Source: Afipia sp. (GTDB taxonomy: Bacteria > Pseudomonadota > Alphaproteobacteria > Rhizobiales > Xanthobacteraceae). Taken from it: 39,668 nt of DNA. The translations under genes were made by a program, and so were the position numbers. The stretch's first letter is position 1. Every line of letters begins with the position of its first letter. Of this stretch, positions 23,358 to 31,907 are shown in pieces. Below the pieces are notes generated by a model, which did not search any database, was not told where the DNA came from, and was given only the letters and a program-made list of their open reading frames with translations. The DNA is taken from NCBI GenBank assembly GCA_030652315.1, contig JAUSAX010000097.1, positions 1 through 39,668 on the forward strand, in the 5' to 3' direction.

Positions 23358-23963
23358 ATGACCAGGACAATCGGAATTATCGGATCGGGCTCAATCGGTT
23401 CAGCCTTCGCACGCAGGCTTGCCAGTGCCGGAATAGAGGCGACCATCGCCAACAGCCGTGGCCCTGCTTCACTCAAGGATCTCGCTCGCGAGATTGGCCC
23501 CTCCATCAGGGCCGGCACGGTGACGGAAGCCGCGAGCAAGGACATCGTTCTCGTCGCGGTGAACTGGTCGAAACTCCCGGCCGCGCTTGCCGGCCTGCCC
23601 GCCTGGAACGGCCGCATCGTGATCGATGCCAACAACCCGATTGAAGCGCCGCTGTTCAAGCCCGCTGAACTGAATGGCCGGATATCGAGCGAAGTCTTTG
23701 CTGGATTTGTGCCGGGCGCACGCGTGGTCAAGGCGTTCAACCATCTGCAAGCACACGTGCTTGCGAGTGACCCGCAGGCAGACGGCGGCAAGCGCGTGCT
23801 GCTCTATTCCGGCGATGACACCGCCGCGAAAGCGGAAGTCGCAGCCCTGATCGACCAGCTCGGCTTCTTCGGCATCGATCTTGGGTCGCTGGCCGTAGGT
23901 GGAAAGCTGGTCCAGTTTCCCGGCGGACCGCTGCCGGTGCACAATCTGGTCAAGGTTGCCTGA
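23358..23963 (+). CDS. NADP oxidoreductase, coenzyme F420-dependent type
   Basis: A 201-residue Rossmann-fold enzyme. The dinucleotide motif GIIGSGSIGSAFARRL (6-21) and NSRGP (after strand 2, suggesting NADP preference) are clear; IVLVAVNWSKLP and GRIVIDANNP follow, then ARVVKAFNHLQAHVL and LYSGDD. This matches the F420:NADP oxidoreductase-like family used for flavin or quinone reductase activities in proteobacteria. AAAGGAAC lies before the ATG. A terminator follows at 23974-24007. Confidence 0.9.
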   Translation: MTRTIGIIGSGSIGSAFARRLASAGIEATIANSRGPASLKDLAREIGPSIRAGTVTEAASKDIVLVAVNWSKLPAALAGLPAWNGRIVIDANNPIEAPLFKPAELNGRISSEVFAGFVPGARVVKAFNHLQAHVLASDPQADGGKRVLLYSGDDTAAKAEVAALIDQLGFFGIDLGSLAVGGKLVQFPGGPLPVHNLVKVA

Positions 23964-23973
23964 TCGAAATGAC

Positions 23974-24007
23974 AACGCCGCCCGCGATCAAAACCGCGGG
24001 CGGCGTT
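23974..24007. terminator. Bidirectional intrinsic terminator
   Basis: A 13-bp perfect stem (AACGCCGCCCGCG and its complement) with an 8-nt loop lies between the convergent oxidoreductase and TerC genes. T-rich tails are weak on both sides, but the strength of the stem supports termination. Confidence 0.75.
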
Positions 24008-24028
24008 CTCGGCAATACTACTCAGTCA

Positions 24029-24658
24029 TCACTTGCTCAGATGCGGCCAGATTTCCAGCGCGCCGCGATAGATCATCTCGCCGGCAACGTAGAGGATGAC
24101 CGCGAGGCCGACATAGGCGATCCAGCGGTGCTTCTGCAGCAATTTCGCAATGAACGACGCGGCGATGCCCATCATCGCGATCGACAGCGCCAAACCGAAC
24201 ACCAACACCCACGGATGCTCGCGCGCCGCGCCTGCAACAGCCAGCACGTTGTCCAGCGACATCGAGACGTCGGCGACGATGATCTGCCAGGTGGCCTGAG
24301 CCAGCGTCTTGGTCGGGGCGCCTTCGACCGCTACCCCCTCGTCCGTCACGGCATTTTCTTCGTGCCCGGCGCCGGAGCGCAATTCGCGCCACATCTTCCA
24401 GCAGACCCACAACAGCAGGATGCCGCCCGCGAGCAGCAGGCCGACAATGGCCAGTAGCTGGGTTGTAAGACCCGCGAACACGATGCGAAGCACCGTGGCG
24501 GCGATGATGCCGATCAGGATGGCCTTGTTGCGCTGTTCTTTTGGCAGGCCGGCAGCAGCGAGGCCGATGACGATTGCATTGTCGCCAGCAAGAACAAGGT
24601 CGATGAGGATGACCTGAAAAAGTGCGGACAAGATTTCTGGGGTGAGGAATTCAAACAT
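24029..24658 (-). CDS. TerC-family integral membrane protein
   Basis: A 209-residue membrane protein of the TerC family (YjbE-type), linked to manganese export and metal handling. The intramembrane acidic motifs are present: LIDLVLAGDNAIVIGLA near the N-terminus and VADVSMSLDNVLAVAGAA in the second half. Six to seven membrane helices are predicted and the total length is normal for the short type. A small hairpin leader lies upstream, but no clear yybP-ykoY riboswitch is visible. Confidence 0.93.
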   Translation of the reverse strand: MFEFLTPEILSALFQVILIDLVLAGDNAIVIGLAAAGLPKEQRNKAILIGIIAATVLRIVFAGLTTQLLAIVGLLLAGGILLLWVCWKMWRELRSGAGHEENAVTDEGVAVEGAPTKTLAQATWQIIVADVSMSLDNVLAVAGAAREHPWVLVFGLALSIAMMGIAASFIAKLLQKHRWIAYVGLAVILYVAGEMIYRGALEIWPHLSK

Positions 24659-24696
24659 AAGCCGGGCTTCCCTTTTTTGTTGAGGAAGAGCGGCCT

Positions 24697-24733
24697 CCTG
24701 TCACAGGCGATACGGATCTTCGCTGCCTGTCAC
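24697..24733 (-). promoter_or_regulatory. Repeat and hairpin in the TerC leader
   Basis: Two direct repeats CCTGTCAC (24697-24704 and 24726-24733) enclose a CAGGC/GCCTG hairpin, about 40 nt upstream of the TerC start. It may bind a regulator or form an RNA structure; no known riboswitch consensus is matched. Confidence 0.35.
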
Positions 24734-24906
24734 CCACCAACTCACTTAAGTCAGTGCATCACGGGCGGACGTTGCCGCATATCCAAGGGGCCACTCTAAA
24801 TGAATTCCAGTCCGACATCACAGCCTCGCGGCTGCCAGAGGGGCCCGGCCTGGTCGTCTACGTTCTACGCTTATCCAAGTTCGACGTATCTCTCTCAAGT
24901 ATCTCC

Positions 24907-25248
24907 CTATTGTTCATAAGTTCGGCGTTCGAACAGATGCTCGAACAATTGCACGACTTGTTCCGGTTCGCCCATCACTGACGCAGCGCAACCGGTAATA
25001 ACGAGCCCGCCGGCGATATCCCAGAGATTCAGATTCTCCGTGTTCCGCTTCGCCCTGGTCGAGAGCGCCATCACTGCAGCGAGCGCCGCTGTTCCGAAAA
25101 ACAGCACGCTTAGCGCAGGCAACACGAGACGCTGTTCAAGCGCATAGACGATGAAAACCGTAGGCACGGCAACGGTGAAACTCAGCGCGATCAACGTTCC
25201 GAAGTTCCGACCGAAGAGAAACACCTTGGCAAGTGGGGAACCTGTCAT
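24907..25248 (-). CDS. Small two-helix membrane protein
   Basis: A 113-residue membrane protein. Two helices (FGTLIALSFTVAVPTVFIVY and LPALSVLFFGTAALAAVMAL) are followed by a charged stretch (STRAKRNTENLNLWDIAGG) and a weakly hydrophobic end (LVITGCAASVMGEPEQVVQL). The ATG at 25248 has GGGGGAT upstream; an ATG at 25260 is possible. No function is known. Confidence 0.7.
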   Translation of the reverse strand: MTGSPLAKVFLFGRNFGTLIALSFTVAVPTVFIVYALEQRLVLPALSVLFFGTAALAAVMALSTRAKRNTENLNLWDIAGGLVITGCAASVMGEPEQVVQLFEHLFERRTYEQ

Positions 25249-25380
25249 TCCATCCCCCATTTCTCATCTCGCGAAAATCAGTTGTCGTATTGCCTCAGGA
25301 ACAAACAACCGATTGCGGGCGGACTCAACGCGACCTTCTGCCGCACATATCGGCGCGAAGAGGCCAAAAGAAAAGCAAAT

Positions 25381-26109
25381 TCAACCACCTACGCGCAGCG
25401 CGCGACCGACGACCGGCGTGGCCTTAATCCACGTTTCCGATGCGCGCTTGGATAATTGCACGATCAGGCGATCGGCATCCGCAGCCATTGCATCCGGCGC
25501 GTGGATCACCAGCCGATCCAGCGCCCATCGGTAGGACGCCACGCGCTGCTGCAGACATTGCTGCACCCACTGCACGACCAGAACATTCTCACGCATGCGC
25601 GCCTGCGCATCGGCGTATTCGCGCGGCGACAGTTCAGAGACGATGCCGAGCGCCTTGTTGCGCTTGATGTCGAGATCGTTGACGCGCAGGGCGACAGGAA
25701 TGAACTGATCGAGCATGACGCCGTCGTTGCGCACGTCCTCCATTAATCCGCCGTAGGCCGAGGCCTGCGACCGGTGCGGTTCATCGATCATGCGCCGTCC
25801 ATAAAGCGTCCGGTCGAAAACGACCGTCTGCCGCCAGGGCGCCGGTATCGTTTTGTAATCACCGAACACCGCTTTCCACGCCGGGCGCGAGTGCGGCGGC
25901 TCGATGAAGTAGTAGGCAAGATCGCGCAGCGATCGTTCCAGATCGGTCAACTGGAATTGCGATGGCTGGCCACCGAGGGCCGTGGTGGCCTCGACGCCGA
26001 CCCACTTGTGCATGTCTTCATGATAAAACGTCGAGCGCGTGCGGCCGAAGTCATCACTCGCGCATGCGAGGCTCGCCACGAACGGCAAAAGATAGAGCGG
26101 ATTACACAT
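25381..26109 (-). CDS. Hypothetical exported protein, possible lipoprotein
   Basis: A 242-residue protein with a hydrophobic start (MCNPLYLLPFVASLACASDD) that includes an SLAC lipobox-like sequence, so it may be a lipoprotein. The rest is soluble and helical with STFYHEDMHKWVGVEATTA, QTVVFDRTLYGRRMIDEPHR and a conserved-looking RENVLVVQWVQQCLQQRV. I recognise no family. It is followed on the same strand by nothing within 120 bp. Confidence 0.7.
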   Translation of the reverse strand: MCNPLYLLPFVASLACASDDFGRTRSTFYHEDMHKWVGVEATTALGGQPSQFQLTDLERSLRDLAYYFIEPPHSRPAWKAVFGDYKTIPAPWRQTVVFDRTLYGRRMIDEPHRSQASAYGGLMEDVRNDGVMLDQFIPVALRVNDLDIKRNKALGIVSELSPREYADAQARMRENVLVVQWVQQCLQQRVASYRWALDRLVIHAPDAMAADADRLIVQLSKRASETWIKATPVVGRALRVGG

Positions 26110-26175
26110 CGCGGCCCGGTGTTACGGCGTTGCCGATCCGGCGAGGCTCTCGCCGGCAGAGACTCTGAACGCTGG

Positions 26176-26379
26176 TCAGGAACGCGCCCGGCGCTTGCGA
26201 CGGCGGCCTGGTGCCGTTCCCTCCTCCGGTCCGATGCCATCGCTGGCGTCAGCGTAGCGCTCGATCCGGATGGCGGGGAGAATCAGGATGGTTGCCGTTC
26301 CCTCGCGCGGGGCCATGTTCACATCCGGTCCAGCGCGGCGCGCCGCTGCATCGACCGGAAATTCAACAATGGTGCCCAT
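26176..26379 (-). CDS. Small conserved hypothetical protein
   Basis: A 67-residue protein starting MGTIVEFPVDAAARR, with REGTATILILPAIRIERYAD and a very basic tail (GRRRKRRARS). AGGAGAG lies at a good distance before the ATG. Its upstream region is shared with the divergent DUF2336 gene and its CtrA boxes. No function is known. Confidence 0.7.
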   Translation of the reverse strand: MGTIVEFPVDAAARRAGPDVNMAPREGTATILILPAIRIERYADASDGIGPEEGTAPGRRRKRRARS

Positions 26380-26445
26380 ATCGATCTCTCCTGGCCGCCC
26401 TGCTTTTCCCCAAGGATTGGCCCAAGGACCGGCGGCACACGGTCA

Positions 26446-26508
26446 TTAAGAGTGAGCATGGTTAATGGCTTGTTAACAGCAGCCGGTTAACGTCAGGCTG
26501 AGACTTAA
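26446..26508 (+). promoter_or_regulatory. CtrA-type boxes upstream of DUF2336 gene
   Basis: A full TTAA-N7-TTAA(C) site occupies 26462-26477, with further TTAA halves at 26446, 26487 and 26505 (TTAACC). This is the binding consensus of the cell-cycle regulator CtrA. The gene starts 47 nt beyond the full site. Confidence 0.7.
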
Positions 26509-26523
26509 CCCCGCGTATCCGGC

Positions 26524-27513
26524 ATGACGACACTCCCGATGTTTCACGGCTTTGATGGCCTGATGACTCTGTCCCGGCGCGAGGGCGTTGATATTCGCCC
26601 GACGCTGCTGCGCGTGCTGACGGACCTCTATGTCCAGACCGCCGACCATACCCGCGATGAGGAACGGCAGTTCGCCGAACTGGCTTCGCGCCTGATCGAT
26701 GAAGTGGACGATGCCACGCGTGCCGCCGTGCGGGCGCGGCTCGCCATCTACCCGAACACCCCGCGTGAAATCGCCTGGAAACTGCAGTTGAAATACACGA
26801 CGGGCAAACCGCAGCCCGGAAGCGATGAGCATATTCTCGACGATACATTGATCGATCCGGCGGATCTGGAGATCGTATCGGAGCCCGAGGTGTCGGTCGC
26901 TCCTGCGATGACGCCCGCGCCGACCATGTCGATGCAGCCGGACGATGCGGCGCAACTGATCGAGATGTTTCTGGCGGCCGACCGCACCCAACGCGCCCAG
27001 ATGCTCCATGGCCTGACCGACACGCCGCTGAAACCGTCCACACCGGTCGATCCGCGCCGCGCCGTGCGCGCGGTTGCGGCCCTGGAGCAGGCGGCACTGG
27101 CGGCCGATGCCTCTGGCTTCACGGCCGAGCTTGCCGATGCCCTGATCCTGACCTCCAAGGTTGCGACCCAGATCGTCAATGAACCGGGCGGCGAACCTCT
27201 GGCCTGCGCACTCAAGGCGCTCGGCATGCCGGGTGAATCATATCAGCGCGTGTTGCTGTTCCTGAATCCGTCGCTCGGCGCATCGGTCATGGATGTCTAC
27301 CGGCTGGCGCGCCTTTACGAAGTGATCGAATTGCGAACCGCGCTGATCATGCTAGCGGCGTGGCGTGGCGCGGCACTGGCCGCCACGCGGGCGAAATATC
27401 GCCCCACGCTCTACGATGACGAGCGCCAGCGCGCCCGTTCGGCACCGGCGCAATCGCGTCCCGCCGCTCAACCGGGCACGCAGATCACGACGCGCAATAC
27501 CTCGCGCGGCTAG
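26524..27513 (+). CDS. DUF2336 protein
   Basis: A 329-residue alphaproteobacterial DUF2336 protein. It begins with RPTLLRVLTDLYVQTADHTR, RQFAELASRLIDEVDDATR and VRARLAIYPNTPREIAWKL (about 30-90), a Pro-rich middle, and a second helical domain with LFLNPSLGASVMDVYRLARL. The TTAA boxes upstream suggest CtrA control. The 3' end overlaps the end of the convergent DUF1491 gene by 4 bp. Biochemical role unknown. Confidence 0.9.
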   Translation: MTTLPMFHGFDGLMTLSRREGVDIRPTLLRVLTDLYVQTADHTRDEERQFAELASRLIDEVDDATRAAVRARLAIYPNTPREIAWKLQLKYTTGKPQPGSDEHILDDTLIDPADLEIVSEPEVSVAPAMTPAPTMSMQPDDAAQLIEMFLAADRTQRAQMLHGLTDTPLKPSTPVDPRRAVRAVAALEQAALAADASGFTAELADALILTSKVATQIVNEPGGEPLACALKALGMPGESYQRVLLFLNPSLGASVMDVYRLARLYEVIELRTALIMLAAWRGAALAATRAKYRPTLYDDERQRARSAPAQSRPAAQPGTQITTRNTSRG

Positions 27514-27857
27514 TTCTTCGCCAGATCGAGGAAGTGCCGCCCTTCCCTGTCCTCGATCTCGACAATCCAGACATCGGGATCGAAACTGATTTCCTTGGCG
27601 AGGCGCGCTTCGATGGCGGACTCGTCCACGGCCTGCGGCGGCGCCTGCGTGAAAACGCGCTCGATAGGCCGGCTGTCGTCGTAGGCGGTTTGCGGCGCCG
27701 GAACGAACAGCAGCGCGGTCCCGTCCATCAAAGCCACTTTCACGAAGACCGCCCCCGCTTCTTCCGCACCACGGCGGCGGACCGCGCCGAACATGCCGGC
27801 GCTCTGGCATCGCCGCAGATAACCCGCGACCCATATGGAAGACTTCAGGCGAGACAT
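27510..27857 (-). CDS. DUF1491 protein
   Basis: A 115-residue DUF1491 protein. It shows MSRLKSSIWVAGYLRRCQSA, AVFVKVALMDGTALLFVPAP, and the end FDPDVWIVEIEDREGRHFLD, all typical. It lies downstream of the peptidoglycan-binding and kinase genes, 101 bp apart, and may share their transcript. Function unknown. Confidence 0.9.
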   Translation of the reverse strand: MSRLKSSIWVAGYLRRCQSAGMFGAVRRRGAEEAGAVFVKVALMDGTALLFVPAPQTAYDDSRPIERVFTQAPPQAVDESAIEARLAKEISFDPDVWIVEIEDREGRHFLDLAKN

Positions 27858-27958
27858 GAGGCGGAACCGATCAGGCGGATGGAAAGACAGGGAGTTGCTA
27901 CCATAGTCGGAGCCGACGATGTTAGCCGGCCTGTCTCACCATTGATGGGTGACGCCGC

Positions 27959-28591
27959 TTAGTCGAGCGGGCGCCCCGTCAGAACCGTCAGGTCCCGGAT
28001 CAGGCGATCGGACAACTGGCCAGTGACCGGCATCTTGCGATCCCGCTCGAATTTCTGAATCGCCGCCTGCGTATCCGTTCCGATCACGCCGGTCGGCTTG
28101 AGCTGCCCATAACCAAACTCGGTCAGCGCACGCTGAACTGAGGCAATGCGCCGGGTCGAAACAATCAGATCGCCGACCGGATCGCTCTTTGCCGTGGGGA
28201 CGGCAGCGGGAGGCCGCGGCGCGGCAGGTGCCGCTATCGGCTTCGCAGGCGCAAGCGCCGCCGATTCCAGCGGCTTGTCGATAACGCGAGCCTCGGCTTC
28301 GGGCGGACGAACGCGCGGCAACGGCGCGGAAGCTGGAGCAATCGCCGGCAGCGACGACACCGCAGCGGTGCTGAACATCGGCGACGGATGACGGCCGGCC
28401 TGCAGAAACATCGCATTGCTGACGATGGCGATCACAGCCGCGAGTGCCGCGGTTGCCGCCAGTGTATCCTTCGGGCTGTGAAGCAGGACGCGCATGATCA
28501 GGCCGCGTTCCGGCTCCGCCTCAACAGCAGCTGCGGCGGCGCGACGGCGGCGGCGGGGTTTCTCGTCGTCTTCGGCAATCTGTCTAGGCAC
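27959..28591 (-). CDS. Peptidoglycan-binding-domain membrane protein
   Basis: A 210-residue protein: basic N-terminus (KPRRRRRAAAAAV), one membrane helix (TLAATAALAAVIAIVSNAMF), a Pro/Ala-rich periplasmic linker, and a C-terminal peptidoglycan-binding type 1 domain (ASVQRALTEFGYGQLKPTGV, IGTDTQAAIQKFERDRKMP). Its start overlaps the end of the sensor kinase gene by 8 bp, so the two are an operon. It may sense or anchor to the wall near the kinase; that is inference. Confidence 0.88.
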   Translation of the reverse strand: MPRQIAEDDEKPRRRRRAAAAAVEAEPERGLIMRVLLHSPKDTLAATAALAAVIAIVSNAMFLQAGRHPSPMFSTAAVSSLPAIAPASAPLPRVRPPEAEARVIDKPLESAALAPAKPIAAPAAPRPPAAVPTAKSDPVGDLIVSTRRIASVQRALTEFGYGQLKPTGVIGTDTQAAIQKFERDRKMPVTGQLSDRLIRDLTVLTGRPLD

Positions 28592-30395
28592 GTTTCTTCA
28601 CCTGATAGTCTTGTGGTTCCGCGCGCTGTGGCGCGAGGGTGGCGATATTACTAGGTTTCTCAACCGGCGGCGTAAACACCATCGGCAAGGCAACGGTCAC
28701 CGTTGTGCCGACGTCGATCTGGCTTTGTACCGTCATCTCGCCGCCATGCATCGCGACCAGGCTCTTGACGATGGACAGTCCAAGGCCGGTCCCTTCGTGG
28801 CGGCGCTGATAGGTCTTTCCGGCCTGAAAGAACGGATCGCCGATCCGCTTCAGGTCCTCGGTGCCGATACCGACGCCGCTATCGACCACACGAACCAGCA
28901 GGCGCGATCCTTCCACGCCCGCGGAAACGGTGACGGTGCCGCCCCGCTCCGAGAACTTGATCGCATTGGACAGCAAATTCAGAATCATCTGCTTGAAGGC
29001 GCGCGGATCGCCGGTGATCTGCGGCAAGTCCGCCGGCGCACGCGTGGCGATCTCGATACCGTTTTCGCGCGCTTTCAGAACCATCAGGTTGCAGCATCCG
29101 ATCAGGGACTCGCGCGGGGCAAACAGCTCGGGAACGATCTCGAAGTTGCCGCTTTCCATCTTCGACATGTCGAGAATGCCGTTGACCACCGAGAGCAGAT
29201 GCAAGCCGGAGTCGTTGATCAGCTGCGCGTATTCCTGACGGCGCGCCGCATCGATCATCATTTCCTTCTCGCGAACGATCATTTCCGAGAACCCGATAAT
29301 GGCGTTCAGCGGTGTCCGCAGTTCGTGACTCATCGTGGCGAGGAAGCGCGACTTGGACGCACCCGCGCGCTCGGCTTCGATATGCGCCATCTCGAGCGCC
29401 TGTTCCTGAAGCTTGCGCTCGGTAACGTCGCGCATCACGGCCACCACATCGACACCGGGACCAGCGAGCGACCGCGACGTCGCGTCGATCGGCCGGCACC
29501 GCATTTCGATCCAGACGAAGTCGGCGGCCGGCATGCGTGCATGATCCCGCTTCACACGGAATTCGACACTGCGTTCGTCGCCGCTGCGCGCGGCTTCCGA
29601 AAGAGCGGTCAGGTAAGCCGGACGATCAGCCACATGAACGCGGTCGAACAGTCCGTGCTCCAGCAGCAGCGCCGCGGGCGTACCGAGCAAGGCCTCCGCG
29701 GCCGGCGAAATGAACCGGATCGCGCCGTTACGGCTGTGCCGGGAAATCACATCGCTGATGTTGTGCGCGAGAAGGCGATAACGCTCCTCCTCGACCATCC
29801 GCAGCTTTGCGCTCATCCGCGCCAGCGATTCCGCGCTGAACGCCAGCGCCGATGCGTAGATCGTCGCGGTTGCGATTCCCAGCGCCTCGAACAGCGAACT
29901 GGATGAGGCGGGAATCTTCGACACCGGCAAGGCTCCGAAGGCGTCAATCATCACGAGCCCCAGCGCACAGCCGAGTGCCAGCACAACAGCAATCACGACC
30001 GCACGCCGCGAGGCCGACAGCGCCGCATCGAGCGGAACGGCCAGGAGCCAGACCGCCGCGAACGACGAAATTCCCCCCGTATTGATACACACCGCCATGA
30101 CCACCGCAGCCAGCGCGGTCGATGACAGGATATGCGCGCGCTCATAATGGCCTGTGCGCGACAGATAGTAGGAGATGAGAATGGGCGCGATCAGCCATGC
30201 GAACACCATGACCTCGACTTCCTGCGGCGCTCCGCGAACCGCAAGATAAAGCGGAAGCGACGCAAGCGCGACAAGACCACCCAGCAGCCGCGGCCCGATG
30301 AAGGCGCGGTGACGGGCTCTCGTCATCAAGTCCCGCCGCGCTGATGGATGCAGCAGCGAGTCCAGATGATCGCGTATGATGCCGGACAATCTCAC
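28584..30395 (-). CDS. PAS-domain sensor histidine kinase (PleC/DivL-like group)
   Basis: A 603-residue membrane kinase. Several N-terminal helices (about 33-190) are followed by a PAS domain (about 201-330, ending AVMRDVTERKLQEQ), then HisKA with His357 in MSHELRTPLNAIIGFSE and HATPase with NLLSNAIKFS (473-482), DSGVGIG (505-511) and GTGLGLS (535-541). All catalytic motifs are intact. This HELRTPLNAI-type kinase is typical of the alphaproteobacterial PleC/PdhS-like cell-cycle group. A near-CtrA site lies upstream. The start is GTG at 30395. Confidence 0.9.
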   Translation of the reverse strand: MRLSGIIRDHLDSLLHPSARRDLMTRARHRAFIGPRLLGGLVALASLPLYLAVRGAPQEVEVMVFAWLIAPILISYYLSRTGHYERAHILSSTALAAVVMAVCINTGGISSFAAVWLLAVPLDAALSASRRAVVIAVVLALGCALGLVMIDAFGALPVSKIPASSSSLFEALGIATATIYASALAFSAESLARMSAKLRMVEEERYRLLAHNISDVISRHSRNGAIRFISPAAEALLGTPAALLLEHGLFDRVHVADRPAYLTALSEAARSGDERSVEFRVKRDHARMPAADFVWIEMRCRPIDATSRSLAGPGVDVVAVMRDVTERKLQEQALEMAHIEAERAGASKSRFLATMSHELRTPLNAIIGFSEMIVREKEMMIDAARRQEYAQLINDSGLHLLSVVNGILDMSKMESGNFEIVPELFAPRESLIGCCNLMVLKARENGIEIATRAPADLPQITGDPRAFKQMILNLLSNAIKFSERGGTVTVSAGVEGSRLLVRVVDSGVGIGTEDLKRIGDPFFQAGKTYQRRHEGTGLGLSIVKSLVAMHGGEMTVQSQIDVGTTVTVALPMVFTPPVEKPSNIATLAPQRAEPQDYQVKKRA

Positions 30396-30848
30396 GTTGT
30401 TCTCACTGCTCGACCGATCGTCGCATCGACGGCCGGAACGCCCCCGTTTTTCGTTTGGCGGATCGTGTCAGAGTGAACTTAAGCGAACGCTAAGGCGCGG
30501 GTCCGATTGCGAGTTACACCGTTCGGATGCGCCGTTTCGCGCGAAATCGGCGATTTCATTCGGCCGGAATGGTGAACGCGAAGTTTCCATGCCGCGACGT
30601 TATGGTTTCGAAATCGTGCATGGACACTGAGCGCTCCAACAGGCCCATCGGCGTCATTCAAAACAAAACTGATTCTTATCAATTGAAAATTTACGCCAAA
30701 TCAAACCATTCAAATTTTACACAGCACAAGAACCGGGGATTTATCCGCATCTGGTACGACAGACGATGATTGCGAGATCAATCGCAACGGGGCGGAGCGC
30801 TTCACAGCGGTGAAGCAACTCCGGTGAAAGCGATCGACGGGGTGTGTG
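30396..30848. other. 453-bp divergent intergenic region
   Basis: Region between the sensor kinase and the DUF5330 gene. A TTAA-N7-CTAA sequence at 30479-30493 is one mismatch from the CtrA consensus. The stretch 30650-30730 is markedly AT-rich. I see no convincing gene; short open frames here lack family features. Confidence 0.5.
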
Positions 30849-31331
30849 ATGTTCTTCCTTCTTCGCATGGCATTCTGGCTGGGGCTCGTGCTCGTGCTGT
30901 TGCCGACCGACAAGTCGTCCGATCCGGACAAGGGTCCGCAGATCGGCGCATCGGAAGCCATTTCGGCGGCCACCGCCGCCGTGTCCGACATGAGCCAGTT
31001 CTGCAACCGGCAGCCAACGGCATGTACGGTGGGCGGACAGGCTGCGACCGTGATCGGCGAACGCGCCCAGTCCGGCGCCAAGAAAGTTTATCAGTTCATC
31101 ACGGACAAGGCCGAGAAGAACGAAAAGAACGAAAAGACCGAGAAGAAAGCGCCTGAGCCCACCGACAAGGCCAACAAGAAGGCGCCGGATCATACCGGTT
31201 CGATCGGCACGCCGGATGACCGCGACACGAACGAATCCCAGAGCGTCGCGACCGTGCGTCAGACGTTGTCTCAGGACGATCTCGCCATCGACTGGCAGCA
31301 GCCGGCTTCGGGAACGACAACGGGGCCATAA
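30849..31331 (+). CDS. DUF5330 membrane protein
   Basis: A 160-residue protein with an N-terminal helix (FFLLRMAFWLGLVLVLLP), a conserved DMSQFCNRQPTACTVGGQAA segment with two cysteines, and a lysine/glutamate-rich repeat (KNEKNEKTEKK) in the second half. The DUF5330 family is common in rhizobia. The ATG at 30849 is preferred over the adjacent GTG at 30846. Function unknown. Confidence 0.85.
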   Translation: MFFLLRMAFWLGLVLVLLPTDKSSDPDKGPQIGASEAISAATAAVSDMSQFCNRQPTACTVGGQAATVIGERAQSGAKKVYQFITDKAEKNEKNEKTEKKAPEPTDKANKKAPDHTGSIGTPDDRDTNESQSVATVRQTLSQDDLAIDWQQPASGTTTGP

Positions 31332-31475
31332 AAGCCGCCCAAACTCGCGATATTTCGGGCCGAAAAGGCCCGGAACTTATGGCTATCGACGCTCCGCGAT
31401 CTCATATAAGGCTCGTGCGAGGATCCTTGTCAGCATCCTTGGCACAAGACATTTGACACGAGTTTGCGGGCGGCT

Positions 31476-31904
31476 ATGACCACCATCGACGAGATCAGGG
31501 ACAATTTCGAACTGCTTGATGAGTGGGACGACCGCTACCGCTATGTGATCGAGCTTGGCCGCACGCTGACCCCGATGTCCGACGCCGAGCATTCCGCAGA
31601 AAACAAGGTTCAGGGCTGCGCCAGCCAGGTCTGGCTGTCGCGCAGCATCGACCGTGACGACGGCGAACCCGTGCTGAATTTCAAGGGCGACAGCGACGCG
31701 CATATCGTGCGCGGGCTGATTGCAATCCTCCTGACCATCCAGTCCGGAAAGACGCCGCAGGAAATTCTGAAGACCGATCCGATCTCCGTCTTCGACGAAT
31801 TCGGTTTCCGCGAGCACCTGACGCCGCAGCGCTCCAACGGCCTGCGGGCCATGGTCGAGCGCATCAAGAACGACGCCCGCGAAACGCTGGCTTCTGCATC
31901 CTGA
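31476..31904 (+). CDS. sufE: Cysteine desulfuration protein SufE
   Basis: A 142-residue SufE. It accepts persulfide sulfur from the cysteine desulfurase SufS for Fe-S cluster assembly in the cytoplasm. The catalytic Cys is Cys48 in NKVQGCASQVW; EIRDNFELLDEWDDRYRYVI at the start and FGFREHLTPQRSNGLRAM at the end fit the family. The start at 31476 (MTTIDE) is preferred to 31464. It stands alone, away from other suf genes, as in many rhizobia. Confidence 0.95.
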   Translation: MTTIDEIRDNFELLDEWDDRYRYVIELGRTLTPMSDAEHSAENKVQGCASQVWLSRSIDRDDGEPVLNFKGDSDAHIVRGLIAILLTIQSGKTPQEILKTDPISVFDEFGFREHLTPQRSNGLRAMVERIKNDARETLASAS

Positions 31905-31907
31905 ACC

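Noticed and set aside
24659..24800. yybP-ykoY (manganese) riboswitch before the TerC gene
   Set aside because: I could not find the conserved core sequence of that riboswitch; only a simple hairpin and direct repeats are visible.
24754..24981. Possible small plus-strand gene upstream of the TerC gene
   Set aside because: No ribosome site, no homology features, and its end overlaps the convergent small membrane protein gene.
28494..29906. Plus-strand frame of 470 codons opposite the sensor kinase
   Set aside because: The kinase has all catalytic motifs on the other strand; this frame has none.
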